Source: Fasciolopsis buskii
Lineage: Eukaryota; Platyhelminthes; Trematoda; Plagiorchiida; Fasciolidae
Direction of reading: 5' to 3'
Length of the DNA: 64,000 nucleotides
Assembly: GCA_008360955.1 (NCBI GenBank)
Contig: LUCM01005117.1
Location: 103,327 to 167,326 of the forward strand
Of the stretch, positions 27,771 to 40,700 are shown one piece after another. The notes beneath the pieces were generated by a model. The model worked only from the letters and a program-made list of their open reading frames with translations, did not search any database and was not told the origin of the DNA. Both the position numbers and the translations under genes were made by a program. How positions within the stretch are numbered: the first letter of the stretch is position 1; the number at the start of each line of letters is the position of its first letter.

Positions 27771-28304
27771 CATTCGGACAGCATTCTTACCGATCTGTGA
27801 GAATCACAGATACCTGGTCCAGCAAAGTTTTATTGAGAATTTCAATGCGCAGATATTTTTCGAATTTGGGATAAGATCATTCAGCTGATGAAGGAAACAA
27901 AATCTTCATAAATGTGCCCTTTGGGGAAACTTACCGTCAACAGTTTTCATCACTCTCATCTGGCGTCTTTATTTGGTTGTTTTAGGCAGATTTTAGCACT
28001 CACAAGTAGAGTTGATTTTCAGAATTTACACTTAAAATGTTACGTGACTCGGTGAAACCGTTCATATGTGGAGTACGTAATGTCCATTTGTCCTAATTCT
28101 AAATGCGTATTTATTCCAACCAAGTTCTAAATTGTTGAAAGCAGTCCTTGGGCACGAATTAATTGTCAGTGATCACTGAACGATGAACAAAAACTGTATA
28201 AATAACGGCAGATTTGTTATTTCCAAATGAATTCATATAAGTGGACAAAATGGCAGAACCGTTTTGCATACCAAATACACTAAGCCGAGTGTTTGTTGCC
28301 AATT
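27771..28304 (+). repeat. left arm of 534-bp near-perfect inverted repeat
   Basis: This interval equals the reverse complement of 29816-30349. By eye both arms are 534 bases with no gaps and a single mismatch (28172 against 29948). The arm begins cattcggacagcattcttac and ends at gtttgttgccaatt. It lies in the intron between the exons at 27.0 and 28.3 kb. No transposase is recognisable inside the element and no target-site duplication is visible at the outer ends, though attg/caat adjoins them with one further mismatch. Confidence 0.9.
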
Positions 28305-29815
28305 TTGATTGCTCTGCTTTATCCATGTTTTCGGTCCTCATTTGCAGCTTACGTTGACAGTAAAAAAACGATTCTGTTGGGTTCAACACCTAATCCCTCA
28401 GCTCATCCACAGGGTGTATTCGATAGGGATTCGGATCCTGATTGTCAGCAGTTTGATATTCCAGTGACTCTCACGTTTTCTCGAGCATTTGAACACGTTG
28501 AGTGAACTGGTAAACTGAGAAGTGAATTTAACTGATTTCACATATGCGAACCAACAGTTAGGTCCTGTCGACCATTAGATCCCGGGGGGTAATTTGTCAG
28601 CCCTTTTTTAAAGGCATCACAAAATCACTGAGCTTTGTTAATCGTAAACACACAAAGATGATCAGAAACGTAGTTAAGTTCTAAGATACATTCCGTGAAA
28701 AATGAGTCCTTTTAACAGAGCAAAGGAAGTCCTGTTGTTTACTCTTCAAAGGAGTTTGTTATATCAAATGAGAAAATCTGTCAACTAAGGCAAGATTTGT
28801 TGCCGCACACGGACACGTAATCCCTGAAAACTCGACAAATCTAAAGCCGGATTACCTGAAACACAGGGATAGCTCCGATTTGGTAAATACGTTTCTAATC
28901 AAATCATCGTGAATACAACTAATTCGAAGAGTAAAAACCTCATGAGGCTGTTTTTTCCGTTTCTCATCTGTCGTAACGTATGCGTTTGACGTTGGTTAGA
29001 ATTCGTCCAGCGTGTTCGTTACTTCTTTTTCTATTCGGACTGGCTCAAAGTTTACCAATTTCTGACCACACTTTAAATTCAGTTCATAAGGATTAAAATA
29101 ACTAACCGCTGAGAGTAACGATATCGGATTTTGCGCTTTTTGATATTGAGACTGTACGTGTTTTGTTTCCAATTAACCCACAATTGGATACTTTTCCATT
29201 CCATGAATGTAGTATGGTAACCAACTCGTTTGAGAAAATGAAGAATAAAAATCAACATTCAAAAATGTTTGAGCTCCCCATGAAAATGTCGTGACCTCTT
29301 TTCCTAGCGCTATTCTTACTACTATTTGATTGCGTAAAACTGCTAATCTCGAATTTGACATATTTGATAGGGTGTCCAGTGATCTGTCTTGATGGAAGCT
29401 GTTCTCCAGTGGGACGACAAGCTAGCGGTCAGGTGATAGGTGGGCGTGATCAGTCTATGATGTGCTGAATAGACGTGAAACTTAGCGAAATGAACCTACC
29501 CCATGGGGACAAACAGACTGTGGTTCACTCGCCACAAGCAACGGTTGCAGATGCCTAGCAGGATTACGTATGGCGGAAATCAGTAGCTCTCCCAGATTCC
29601 AAATTCTGCAACATTTGTATGCATTGTTCACTGTCCGGTTATGGTCAGGATTGTTATTTGTTTATTTCAGCTTTGATTAGACCATACTTAAGGACAGCAA
29701 CGGAAATTAGTACCCGAGTTGTAAGAAGTAACTGAAGCAATGATTAGGATACACTGTAGGAAGGCGGCAAAGATTCCTCGTCTCGTGAATTTGGGCAAGA
29801 TTTAAAATTGGTCAG
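28305..29815. other. 1.5-kb spacer between the inverted-repeat arms
   Basis: The spacer holds the candidate exon at 28348-28505 and, on the plus strand, a second exon-like interval at 29671-29720: a strong acceptor (tttgtttatttcag), 50 bases open in a phase-1 reading (LIRPYLRTATEISTRV) and a consensus donor (gagtt/gtaaga). Otherwise I see no coding signal. Confidence 0.5.
28348..28505 (+). CDS. terminal exon joined to 27049-27265
   Basis: A strong pyrimidine-rich acceptor (ttttcggtcctcatttgcag) precedes two bases that complete the codon left open by the 27.0-kb exon. The frame then reads YVDSKKTILLGSTPNPSAHP, continues with FDRDSDPDCQQFDIPV and ends AFEHVE followed by TGA. Phase agreement and protein-like composition on both sides of the intron support a real exon pair encoding about 125 residues. 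The left arm of the inverted repeat occupies the intron. A weak internal GT (ccacagg/gtgtat) could shorten this exon and splice it to 29671-29720 in phase. Function unknown. Confidence 0.5.
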
Positions 29816-30349
29816 AATTGGCAACAAACACTCGGCTTAGTGTATTTGGTATGCAAAACGGTTCTGCCATTTTGTCCACTTATATGAATTCATTTGGAAA
29901 TAACAAATCTGCCGTTATTTATACAGTTTTTGTTCATCGTTCAGTGAGCACTGACAATTAATTCGTGCCCAAGGACTGCTTTCAACAATTTAGAACTTGG
30001 TTGGAATAAATACGCATTTAGAATTAGGACAAATGGACATTACGTACTCCACATATGAACGGTTTCACCGAGTCACGTAACATTTTAAGTGTAAATTCTG
30101 AAAATCAACTCTACTTGTGAGTGCTAAAATCTGCCTAAAACAACCAAATAAAGACGCCAGATGAGAGTGATGAAAACTGTTGACGGTAAGTTTCCCCAAA
30201 GGGCACATTTATGAAGATTTTGTTTCCTTCATCAGCTGAATGATCTTATCCCAAATTCGAAAAATATCTGCGCATTGAAATTCTCAATAAAACTTTGCTG
30301 GACCAGGTATCTGTGATTCTCACAGATCGGTAAGAATGCTGTCCGAATG
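29816..30349 (-). repeat. right arm of 534-bp near-perfect inverted repeat
   Basis: Reverse complement of 27771-28304 with one visible mismatch. On the plus strand this arm contains two GTAAG donor-like words (gttgacg/gtaagt and agatcg/gtaaga) and an AATAAA word, so a transcript crossing it could be mis-spliced or ended early. A frame of about 60-75 codons shared by both arms is no evidence of a gene, since the arms are copies. Confidence 0.9.
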
Positions 30350-30357
30350 TCAATGAA

Positions 30358-30597
30358 TCAGGAATACAGATCATTAAAGTGTTGAATTCTGCACTCTGTT
30401 ATTCTGGTTTTTGGTTCCAAGAATTTGACATCAGAAATGGAAGCGGCTAGTTGTGCTGCAGTTTTCTGTTTGACTTTTCCGTGCATAAACTTAGCCCCAT
30501 GCGGTAATAAGAATTGCGCGATACCACGATAGGAGCCAGAGAAGGATGAAAAGTCACTCGACAGTAACGGGATTCTTGTCCACCTAAAATCTGCCAT
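30358..30597 (-). CDS. candidate small ORF or terminal exon beside the inverted repeat
   Basis: A minus-strand frame of 79 codons starts with ATG (MADFRWTRIPLLSSDFSSFS) and ends NDLYS with TGA four bases outside the right arm. An acceptor-like gcagattttag inside the frame would also allow it to be a terminal exon starting at about 30584. The sequence is protein-like but of a length expected several times by chance in this window. No homology recognised. Confidence 0.25.
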   Translation of the reverse strand: MADFRWTRIPLLSSDFSSFSGSYRGIAQFLLPHGAKFMHGKVKQKTAAQLAASISDVKFLEPKTRITECRIQHFNDLYS

Positions 30598-30599
30598 GC

Positions 30600-31630
30600 A
30601 AAGACACGTAGGAGACTCTGTGGAGACTGATTCCGGAAGATATAGTGTGGATTAAGGTCACTTTTTTTGGAAGGTTAACAAATTTTCAGAAGACCGTCAC
30701 TTAGGGGCTGGGAACGATCTTCGTGAATCCTAAATGCAAACTGCTCAGGGAAGGTGATAGGACAGAACCGTACAAATGGATTAAACAGAGTGAATTCCAG
30801 AAATATACGAGAGTACACATATTGTTCGGGAATGCAAAATGGCACGCGAGGACGATATATTCAAAGCAGTCCGTTAAGAGAAGTGTGCTAGGTTTGAATG
30901 ATCAAACAGAGGTCGGATAGCCCATCACTAGCAGAAACTGGGCTGGACATTGGCGAGTCGACTACATATTTGCTCACAGAACCGGATGAGCTAGTGGAGA
31001 GATTACTTAAGTAATTGGAAGAAAACAAAGGTGAAAAAATGTAACCTGAAGAACACGAGGGTTATCACGATAAAACTTGATAGATTGTTATTCATATTTG
31101 TTAGTTTGGATATGTCAATTGAAGTAGTCAGTAAATCAAGTGAATGAATGAGCTGGACATAAAACAGTAAAGTTGTTGAAATGAAATTGTCCAAATAATG
31201 GATGCAAACCCGAGTAAAAATTAGGAACAACAAAACTAACGGACTTTGCATATTTGTGTTGATGACTTCCATATATTATACAATAGACCCAATATCGAAT
31301 CAGAGGCGCTGTTGTGAGATTTATAGATAGTTTTTAGTAGTAGGAGATTGAATGTTTTCATGAAATAATTCCCCATGTGATGATTCCTAACAAGGATTAA
31401 ACAGCTGTACATTGCTTCCATGATTTCTTTACGGTTATTTGAGGTATGATATCGCATGGGGATTATTTATAGGATAATTGGAAGTAATCACGTAAAGACA
31501 AAATGGACCTCAGCAAAGCATCATTTAGTTTTAAAATGGACCATTTGGGAGTAATGCAACAAAATGAGTCGAAGGGAATACTGTAAGTTTTCCTCATTGG
31601 CGATGGTTATTGCTTCCCATCAGTTCGAAC
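30600..31630. other. non-coding or unassigned DNA
   Basis: Very AT-rich between about 31000 and 31500. Frames here are short and hydrophobic because of A/T-rich codons. Nothing supported. Confidence 0.5.
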
Positions 31631-31636
31631 AGAAAG

Positions 31637-31752
31637 TGTTTTTATTGTGAATGATATAATATTAATAACACAGCGTTGTTGGTAGATGTAATGCGCCAAC
31701 GTTTCGACTACCGTGGGTAGTCTTTCTCAAGGCAAGTTTTACAATCAAAGTG
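31637..31752 (+). mobile_element. Penelope-like terminal fragment, copy 1
   Basis: About 115 bases (tttattgtgaatgatataat ... acgtttcgactaccgtggg ... caaggcaagttttacaatc) recur at 47.2 kb on the same strand and at 47.7 kb inverted. Read on the minus strand, the core is ccttgagaaa, a gactac/gtagtc stem with a short loop, then gaaacgttgg. This resembles the stem II and GAAAC part of hammerhead-type sequences found in Penelope-like retroelement LTRs, but the CUGAUGA box is not intact. A 14-base word (aaagtgtttttatt) occurs at both edges (31633-31646 and 31747-31760). Confidence 0.45.
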
Positions 31753-31756
31753 TTTT

Positions 31757-34700
31757 TATTCGGACAGGCATTGGGTTCAAACACAACATGGGCACTGCCA
31801 CATTAGGTGCTGTAAGTAAAACATTCTGACAGCCGTGGTTCCAACTATAGCAATTTTTTTCAACTTGAAAACATTTTCTTTATGTAGAGATGTGAGATCC
31901 ATACAGTCACTGAAAGCAAATACCTGAAACCGAAGAGCATGTTGCCATACTAACATGCAACATTAGTGTTGACTGTCAATGAGTTGCTCACTTCGTCATT
32001 TTGGATCGACAGCAGTCAGCCAGCTTCCGTGACAGCGTCTTATCTGACGAAGCGAAGATCTTGACTCATGAAGGCAAGCTGACCAAATTAAGTATTGTGG
32101 ACTAAACGCTACCAGGAAACTTATTTCAATCCAAAAGTGGAGGATTAGTACATTTAGGCGTAGCATAACCAGTCGTGACTGGCCCCTGGTTAACTTTTCT
32201 GGAAGGAAAAAACAATTGTAGCCTATGATCATGCTGCAGCTCCATGGCTGAACTAATACTTTTTAGATGGAAACCTTCAAGTAGTTCGCCCAAACGATTA
32301 TCAAATTTACTTTGTTCGATTCCATTAAGATTTGAACAAATCAATGAGACCATCGCGTACAGTATGGACCGTTTGTTCAACTTCCTATTCCGGATTCTCG
32401 ACATTCACAAAAAGATGTTTAATGAATGTTGATCTACGAGCATATGTTCCTGATTCCAAACGAGCATGGGGATTTGCATGAAAAGCTCCAAGATTCCCCC
32501 CAAAATAGGATACATTAACTAGTTTAGGAATATAATCGGAAGATAAAGTTTACTACAGCGTCGAATTGCGTGAAGTGCGTAACTGTGTTTCTGTTGTTGT
32601 CAAGAGAACTTCACTTTATTCTCCAGAAGTGTTCACGGATAATGAGTCCAATTATCAATCACAAAAGTTTTATGTGGATAACATCTTTCGTCTTGTCAAG
32701 TCTTTTAGTTATTTGGTAGTATTGTAAGTCGTCTGAGGAGGAGTATAAAAATATACTGTTCGCTGTGTGCTGTGCATATTCCGTTTTCGAATTACTGATT
32801 ACCTCCTTTTTAAATGGGATACTCTACGAAAGAAACAGAAAACATGATTAAATGTTTTCTGATGATTTTGGTGATTGAACAGTCCATTGCCATGCCAGCC
32901 GTTCTGTGATCGTAAACGTTTCACTGGCGAGATGATTGGCTGCCTAGGCGTGAACTTTCCTGGCAGTGATTCCCTCTGTGGAATACTGGTCGCAATTAAA
33001 ATGTGATAACTCTGGTCATCCATTTCTTTCCGTGCGTCGGTTTTAGTACAGCAGTAATTCACAACCATTAACTGCATGCTCAACACGAAAACGTTGCGCA
33101 CCTAGAAGTCTTTGTACTGTCTATCAGGACAAATGTTTCCTGTATTCCTTCTCAAATGTTTTAGTTGGCAAAATTTGCAATCACTGAAAGAGACTACTTG
33201 AGTTAACTTATCCGTAACCAAGTCAGAAGCCGCTCATGTTGCTCAGGTCTTCAATGAGCAAAACAGGATTTCGTAAAAGTCAAATCAACCATCCCGACAC
33301 ACACCCAAACGGGAACAACATTCCGATCTATCAATCACGTGAACATCCGACGAATAACTTGGTTACTACTCCACAGCAGTGACAAGCCCTTAGTACGACA
33401 TTCCTTGTTGCCAGGATGATATACCACATCAGTTCAAACTATACTCCCACAAAGCAAAAATTAAAAAAAACAGTAGGAGTTCTCCGCCAATACTTTTGTT
33501 GATCCAAATTGGTCACGTGGTTACTGACTGCAGCCCAAGCATCACGACTGTGCGGGTAGACGAGTAATTCGCGTTGTTACTAGCTGCCAATGTGTGCGTG
33601 TATTCTTAAACTTCCATCTACCTAGTGTGTGCTTTGGTGGTTAGGTAATCAGAATTTTATGGCATTCCATTGCACTTGAATAACTCTAAACAGTTTAATT
33701 GCTTGCGAATTTAACAAGTCAGTCCTTGTTTTCTTGTGGCTCGATACCGGGAACTGATAGGTGTGCTAATCAACTAAAGCAAAACGACTGTCGAACAAAG
33801 TTAATGTATCTATTATTTGTTTGTATTTGACTTATGGGTGATGAAACATGCCAGAAATTTTAGTCCTCCCATCCTCGGGACGCACAGACTTTCCTGCTAC
33901 GAAATGTTGGGCATTTCACTTTACGAACAACGGGATTACCGAAATTATCATGTGCAGTGCAGACACAAATACTGAAAGCTGATTTCCAGTTTCATACCAC
34001 TTGTAGTCGATTTTGTGTTTGTGTGGATTCCAATTAAATCGTACCGATCTGTATTTATGGTCTAATGCAGACCTCTTGGATTCGTACGAGGACAGTGTAC
34101 ATAGTCTTAAGCAATGAACATTGTGTGGGTGTGTGTGCGTGTGTGCAAATGCTGACGATCTTATTAGTAATGTTACCATCTGTCATGAAATTTATTAATA
34201 TGGATATTTTTTACTGACTGCAGATGTAAACCTATATGTAGAGACATGAGGAAGAATTTTCACCGGAATCTGGTAGGCGTGTCATCTTAAAGACCGTGAC
34301 TTTCTTCCAAATCATTTCTTGTCTTTGGATCTGGATAATATGGAAACAACATGGCTTAATTTCCGTGTTATCCAAGCCGTGTTTGATATCCCAATACAGT
34401 TCCTCACACATTTGACAAGGTGGATCAAATAATGAACCATCATGGCTTATGCGATTACGTGCACTCCATCCTCGCTAGGCCAGAAGCCTGATCAAAATGA
34501 CCACAGAATGCGTGAAGATTTGCGAAGCCACCGATACCATAGTTCTAGCAAAGCAGACATTTTTCCGATGTGGATGAAATGGTGAAAACTATATGATCCA
34601 AACGTCAAACCCAGCAAGCAGAAATTTATGAAAACCAAGAATCTGAGCTATGATCAACATCGGTTTTCAAGACCGATGAAATCTATCCTTGTTATCCCTA

Positions 34701-37700
34701 GCGGTCATGTAATGCGCCCGAATTGCGGTACAAAGTTAAGGGCTGAAATACAGTAAAGGATGAACTTATACAGAGATCTATTCACCACCAATTATCTAGA
34801 AATTGTTTAGCCTCAAATAACGCCTGCCCATCTCAGTTAATGACGAGTGCCTAATTCGCTCAAAGCTTTAGCTATACTGTTGTTCTTCTCTCCATTCATT
34901 CAGTCACACAAACAAAATCCAGCTTTGAGACTGTTATTTCCTACAGGACAGATTCATTCTTCAAAGATTTCTTTCACACGTTTTAGTTTCTCCTTTGAAT
35001 CCTTGCTAAATGACAACATCAAGCAAAGGCTTTAGACAGAGATGGTCAACACGGTCCTTCATACTAGTGTTTCCGTCAAAAACCAGTTTATCTCAGGTGA
35101 CTGTACCTCATCCCAGGTAACTGAAATCCGCAAAGAAATGAAAGAGAAAGTTTTGTAAATCCAGTGGCAAACCAGCAGTGCTGCACGTATACAACTTAAT
35201 AAAGCCTAAACTCACACGTACGGACAGGAAATTCTGTAACCAACTCCTCAATGGCAACAACCAGAAAATCCCTATAGAAGGGCATCTGGATAAAATGAAA
35301 CTCATGAAAAGTTCTGCGGATTCCGATAGGCTACTTCTACTCCAGTAACGTTCATGCATGCTGATGACAATGCCAGTTAACCCTTGCCGAGAAGAGACCT
35401 TTACTTATTTTGCATCACTGAATTCACCTTAAAGGGGCGTCCTTGATGTCCCTTGTCATCGCCTTTGAAGCACAGTGAAGTGGATCAGAAGGATGAATTC
35501 ACCCCTCCAATTAACAGATCGTTTGGCCTGTTGCTTTCCCCGACTGCTCCATACTCATCACTAATATTTCCATGCCAAGAGTTAATAATTCTACTGCTTT
35601 AGCTAAACGTTTTTGCTCCACTGCCTTAAATTCTTCTGCTTCTAAACTGGCGGACGTTGGGGTGCTTAAGCGACTGTGTTCTTCAATGCTACCTCCTGAC
35701 GTTCCCCGTTAACTTCCTCATGAATCTAACAAGTCCACTTTTGATGTTGTTGTCCATTGGCATCACTTTAGAAGCTGGAGCCATTCGGCTACACAAAAGT
35801 CCTTACTAACATGCTCGCCCGATTACCTTGCCAAAGGACTTCAGTGCACACGATTAGGTGGTAAATCTTAAGGACCGTTGTCCAGTATCTCAGGTGTGCT
35901 TCACGGTGCTTTTCTTTTGAAATATCTGTTTTCAAAATATACCATTGACTTATCAACCAGTTCATCTTATCGCCCAATTAGGTAAGCTGATGGTACTCTT
36001 CCATTCAAAACTAAGTTTAGCAACGTAGACTCTCAGTGTCTCGTGAAAACTCTTCCTCAGTCCACGTTTTTTTGTGCATGGTTATTTGAGTCTCGACTCA
36101 ACTAAGTACTTCAACCTTCTGTTCATTTTCCGGTCAGTTTGACTATGTGAATTATGGTTTACAAATTCAAAGGTGTTCAGCACGGTTGATTTTATGATGC
36201 ACGTAGACGTTGATATCAGTGAAGTTCACCGATTTTCATCTGCGTTGAGAATTTTCAAAGAATGTTATTCCAGATCACAATGCCTCAAGAGTACGAGGGC
36301 CAAACAGAACACCATTTGTAGATTTGTATATCAACATTATTTTCCAATCCTTCCTTGCTGTTTTGTTCATACTTTTCTAGATTCACCTAGGACTTTAAAA
36401 TGTTTTACCGAACATTACCAGCCATCAGTCATGTGTCATTCATACCACTAAATGAAATGTCCGTTAAACTATGTGACCTAAATCTATCAAAATATGGAAG
36501 GTTTGTCTAAAACGCGATTTCAGCAGCCCAATTATCCCCTGCTCGGCGACCTCTCAAAGAGCCATTCTCATATTTTCAGACGACCTGTTCTCGGTTCATA
36601 ACGTTCAGAACCTACATATATATATATATATGTCACAGCGGAGTTCCTGGGCAATCTACCTTAAATGCTCCAGTCATTCATTTGGCGAGTTTGTCTTTCA
36701 ATTATTTCCTTTCTTCTTTTTGAAGGGATGAAAAGTGAAATTGTTTTTAGTTTTTTGTTGTTTCTGACGAAAAAGCAACAGCTATGCACGCAAAATGCTA
36801 CACAACGCAATATTATAGCAATTGGCAAATATGTCTCACGTGTGTGCGATATACCAAAATGCTTAGGCAGGCTATGATGTTAAACGTCATACTCCGCCCG
36901 GTAATGATTTTTTCGCATAACTCTGGGTTTAATATTTTGCGGACTTAACAGTTTGGCATTCTCCAGCTTAAAGGAAATATATTTTGACCTGTAATGTAGT
37001 TTCAAAATAGTAAGTACGAGAAAGGTGGAAAGAAAACGCTCAAGTTTGAACAACAAGGCAAGACATGTACAATGAATGACTTGGGCGTACCTCAGCGTTT
37101 GAGTTGACGCCTTACACCTTTGATTTTCATAAAAGTAGATTTCAGTTGTTACCGGAAATGAAAACCTCAAATGTTACCTTTAATCTATGCTCTGGAATGC
37201 TCGTTTGATCTTTTGGCAAGATTCAATTAGTTGAAAGTCCATTGAATTTTATTCGTGTGTCAGATTTTAACGGTTAAGAGACCTAAATTATGATTACCAA
37301 GAACCAGATTGCAAGGTAATTTTGCTTCAAATCATGATTAAAGATAGAAATAAATGGAAGAAAAGGGAATTGCTCTTTTTCAGTCTTTCAACTCCACATC
37401 CTCCCGTTCACGTGAGAACACAGTTACAGGGCGCTCCGGTTGAAGGAAGGAATATTTATTTGTAAATTGATACTGAGATTATCTAAATGTTCAGTCGAAA
37501 AACTGACTAGATCCAAAACTGGAATCTCTGACGGATCGACTGAGATCCGGCAAAATTGTTTTAATTGCCGGTTTTTGTATTCCTTTGCCTTTGATTACCA
37601 TAACAAGCAGCGATCTACTGGGGTAAAAGACAAGCAGACAATAGTAAAGCGACCGTGTGTTAACGGTGTGCCTGAAGTTTGCTTTTTTCCTTTCTGTCGA

Positions 37701-40700
37701 GTTTGCAAAACGCAGTGCTTGGGGGAAAATACGGCATTTTCTGGACCAATGGGGTTACGAGTGAAAAGACAAGAAACAGCCGGCAGATAGTATCAATCGG
37801 CGACCCAAAAACGAATGCTCCAATAACACTATCAAGCGGAAATAAAGCGCGATCAAATGCGAACTAATTGGATTTATGTGTTTGACTAATTTTTACTTAA
37901 AATCAAACAAAATGCACAAACAAAATTAATGAGTTTAGAACGGAAGTGAGAACCACGAGCCGGAAATGCTGGGATCGCTCGGCACAACAAAGTGGACAGC
38001 ATATCGGTGGCATGAAAGATAAGAATAAAAATATATGTTAGATCATCATTGATTGTCTCGATACAATTTTAACGGGTTACTGAATAATAACTATTTCATT
38101 CCGATTATAAGGCACCACACATCCATTGTAATTCGACGGACGAGTTCAGCACACAACAATCAAGTGACAGTCACCTGTCGAGGGTAGTCCATCAATTAGA
38201 ACCGGAAAATTTGAGCATTCCTAGTTCTAAAGTCTAAGCACCCGAAGTGGTTATCGATCATTTTTCCGCTGTTTTTACTTGCCTCCTACTGTGAGATGCC
38301 GGTGTTTAGGAGCGATTAACAGCTGGCCCACCCTGAGTAGAACATCTGTAATCACCAAATTTTTGCATAATTTTTTATCAGTCCCACAGAATGCAGACTC
38401 GATGTAATATTTTTTCTAAGCATCCGTTCGAAACACTAGACAATATGTAAAACAAAGTTGGGAATACGGAAAAGTTATGCTTACTCAACAATGGATTCGT
38501 GAACAATTTGTCTCAGAGGCTTACGCAACGTGGATTGAGGGAAATACGTTTGACTGATACTCGTCAATGATCTCACTTTAAATATGTATCTTTTAAGATG
38601 GATCGGGTCTACTGTGCCCATCAGTGAGACTCGATCGAGGTCGCTTAACAAACGGGACGCAGGAGACTAATGAAAATTACCTTTTATAACAACAGTAACC
38701 GATGCATTGGAAAATTTAAAGTTTTACTGTCAAATAATTGCAGACTGAATGGATAGTCTTAATTTCAAAGCAAGGAGAATAGCCTCTAACGCGTTTTGTG
38801 GGAATCTAATCGCACAGACTGAAGTTTAGATTGCAGACATTTCGCCATCAGTGGAACTGACATTCTCATTATTTGGATATGTTATTCTGCATTTATGGAT
38901 TTCTCACCGGTCTCGACCTCGGGCCATCTCAATGACCTTGGTTTCACACTTAGATGTTTGGTTTCCACTTGACTTCTGATAAATCGGTCTTTATTACAGA
39001 GGACTACTATTTGTCTTGAGTAGCCCACTTTATTTAATCGAGAGCCTTTATCGTCAATCTGGGTACGTAAATATTTTGTAACAGAGTTTCGTTTACACGG
39101 AAACTTTTCTTGGAATTACATCACAAACGCTCAAAATCAATAGGATCCTTTCGGTCCAGCACAAAGTTCAAAGCCACGGATGCAAAAATCCGCTTTGTAA
39201 CCTGTTCCTTGAAGTAGCCACTGCAGTACCATTGGGTAAATTACAAAATTGTCTAAGGTCATCCGAGATGTATGTTTCTCCTCTTTGTGACCTAGGTGAT
39301 GATTTAAATCACCCGTGGTTGAACTGGTTGGGTATTCATCATCCTGATGCTTGTCGCCTAACGTATCTCTTCGAATTCCGGCACTTTGATTGGGCTGAAA
39401 ATCCTAGTAGATGTCGCTTTTAGGAAAAGTTCGATCCTTGCTGGGTTCCAACAGTGACCCAACCAAATCGACTTCCATTTATGGGCCACCTCCTTGGTCC
39501 CCTGTTTAGTTCTTCGAGAACATAATTTTATGTTCCATACTGACAGCTGCGTACGAAAAATCAAAGACTGTATAAAAACCCAACATAGACACCATGATTG
39601 ATAGAAACTGATAAGTATAATTCAGCCCAGTTTGTTCCAGTAGGAAACTGGTTATGCTTAAGCTGGTTCACACCCGACTAACCGTACGTTAAATTGCGCG
39701 GAATCAGCGCTCAGACAAGGTTAATTGATCTGTCGCCGATGCCAGGTAGAACAGGATGCCTTCGCTTGACACATTCTTATCTAATCGCTATTCACGGTTA
39801 TGTGGACTGTCCAAATTAGGCTCACACTATCTTCCATTTGAGAATAGTAAACAGGGAATTTCATCATTTTTCTCTCATTTCCAAATCCCAGGAAGCAAGC
39901 CTATACAGTCAGATAGATAATATGCTTCATTTTATGTTTGCCATCATAATATAAAACTTTTGATGTCTTGCCCCAAAACAGCTCTTTTCAGACACTCCCA
40001 TTTTGGTTGGATATGGGATAGTTGGCCTTCTTCATGGTGTCAGTCGATCCACTAGTACGAACCACATGTCAAATTTTACGAGAACATGATTTAATAAAGT
40101 GTAACCTAAAAATCTAGATATTATTGGGCTGATAGATTCACAAGGGGCTCTGACTAAGGAACAATCCATTTTACCAACTGTTCGATGGGGTATGTATACC
40201 CAAATCGATTTGAGCAACTCATTTTATTTACGAGATCAGGAACCCCTTAAAATCACAAAATACGAAACAACATTTTCTTCTCAGGACTCAAAATTTTCGT
40301 TTGACCCGACATTTTAGTGACAAACCATTGGAATGAATAGTCTGCTGATTCTAAACTCTTCTGCGTTGCCGAAATATGCATAAAATATTGGTTTATCAAA
40401 CTTTAGCGCCCTTAAGTAGTTTTCTTATTAAAATACGCCAACGGACAGGCAAATGAAAGCCAACAGCTCAAAAGTCTACATGAATCAATCAGCTGACATC
40501 AATCTGTCCAGTAGAGTGACTTTGTATAGGCATCAACCCCAAACGACACCAACCTAATGCTTTCCATTGATGGGACTGATAAGTGAAAATTATTTTTCCG
40601 GGAAAATAGCGCTCATTTTTTATCACTCTGCAGGAACATGCCACGTAAATTTGTGAAGATATTCAAACGTCTATCGCCTGCAGTGTAGGATGTATTGTTG

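Noticed and set aside
27891..27907. ctgatgaaggaaac in the inverted repeat, resembling a hammerhead ribozyme core
   Set aside because: There is no room for stem II between the CTGATGA and GAAAC words, so the fold is impossible.
37440..37790. A 116-codon frame with several Cys
   Set aside because: No convincing acceptor or donor and no motif; within chance expectation.
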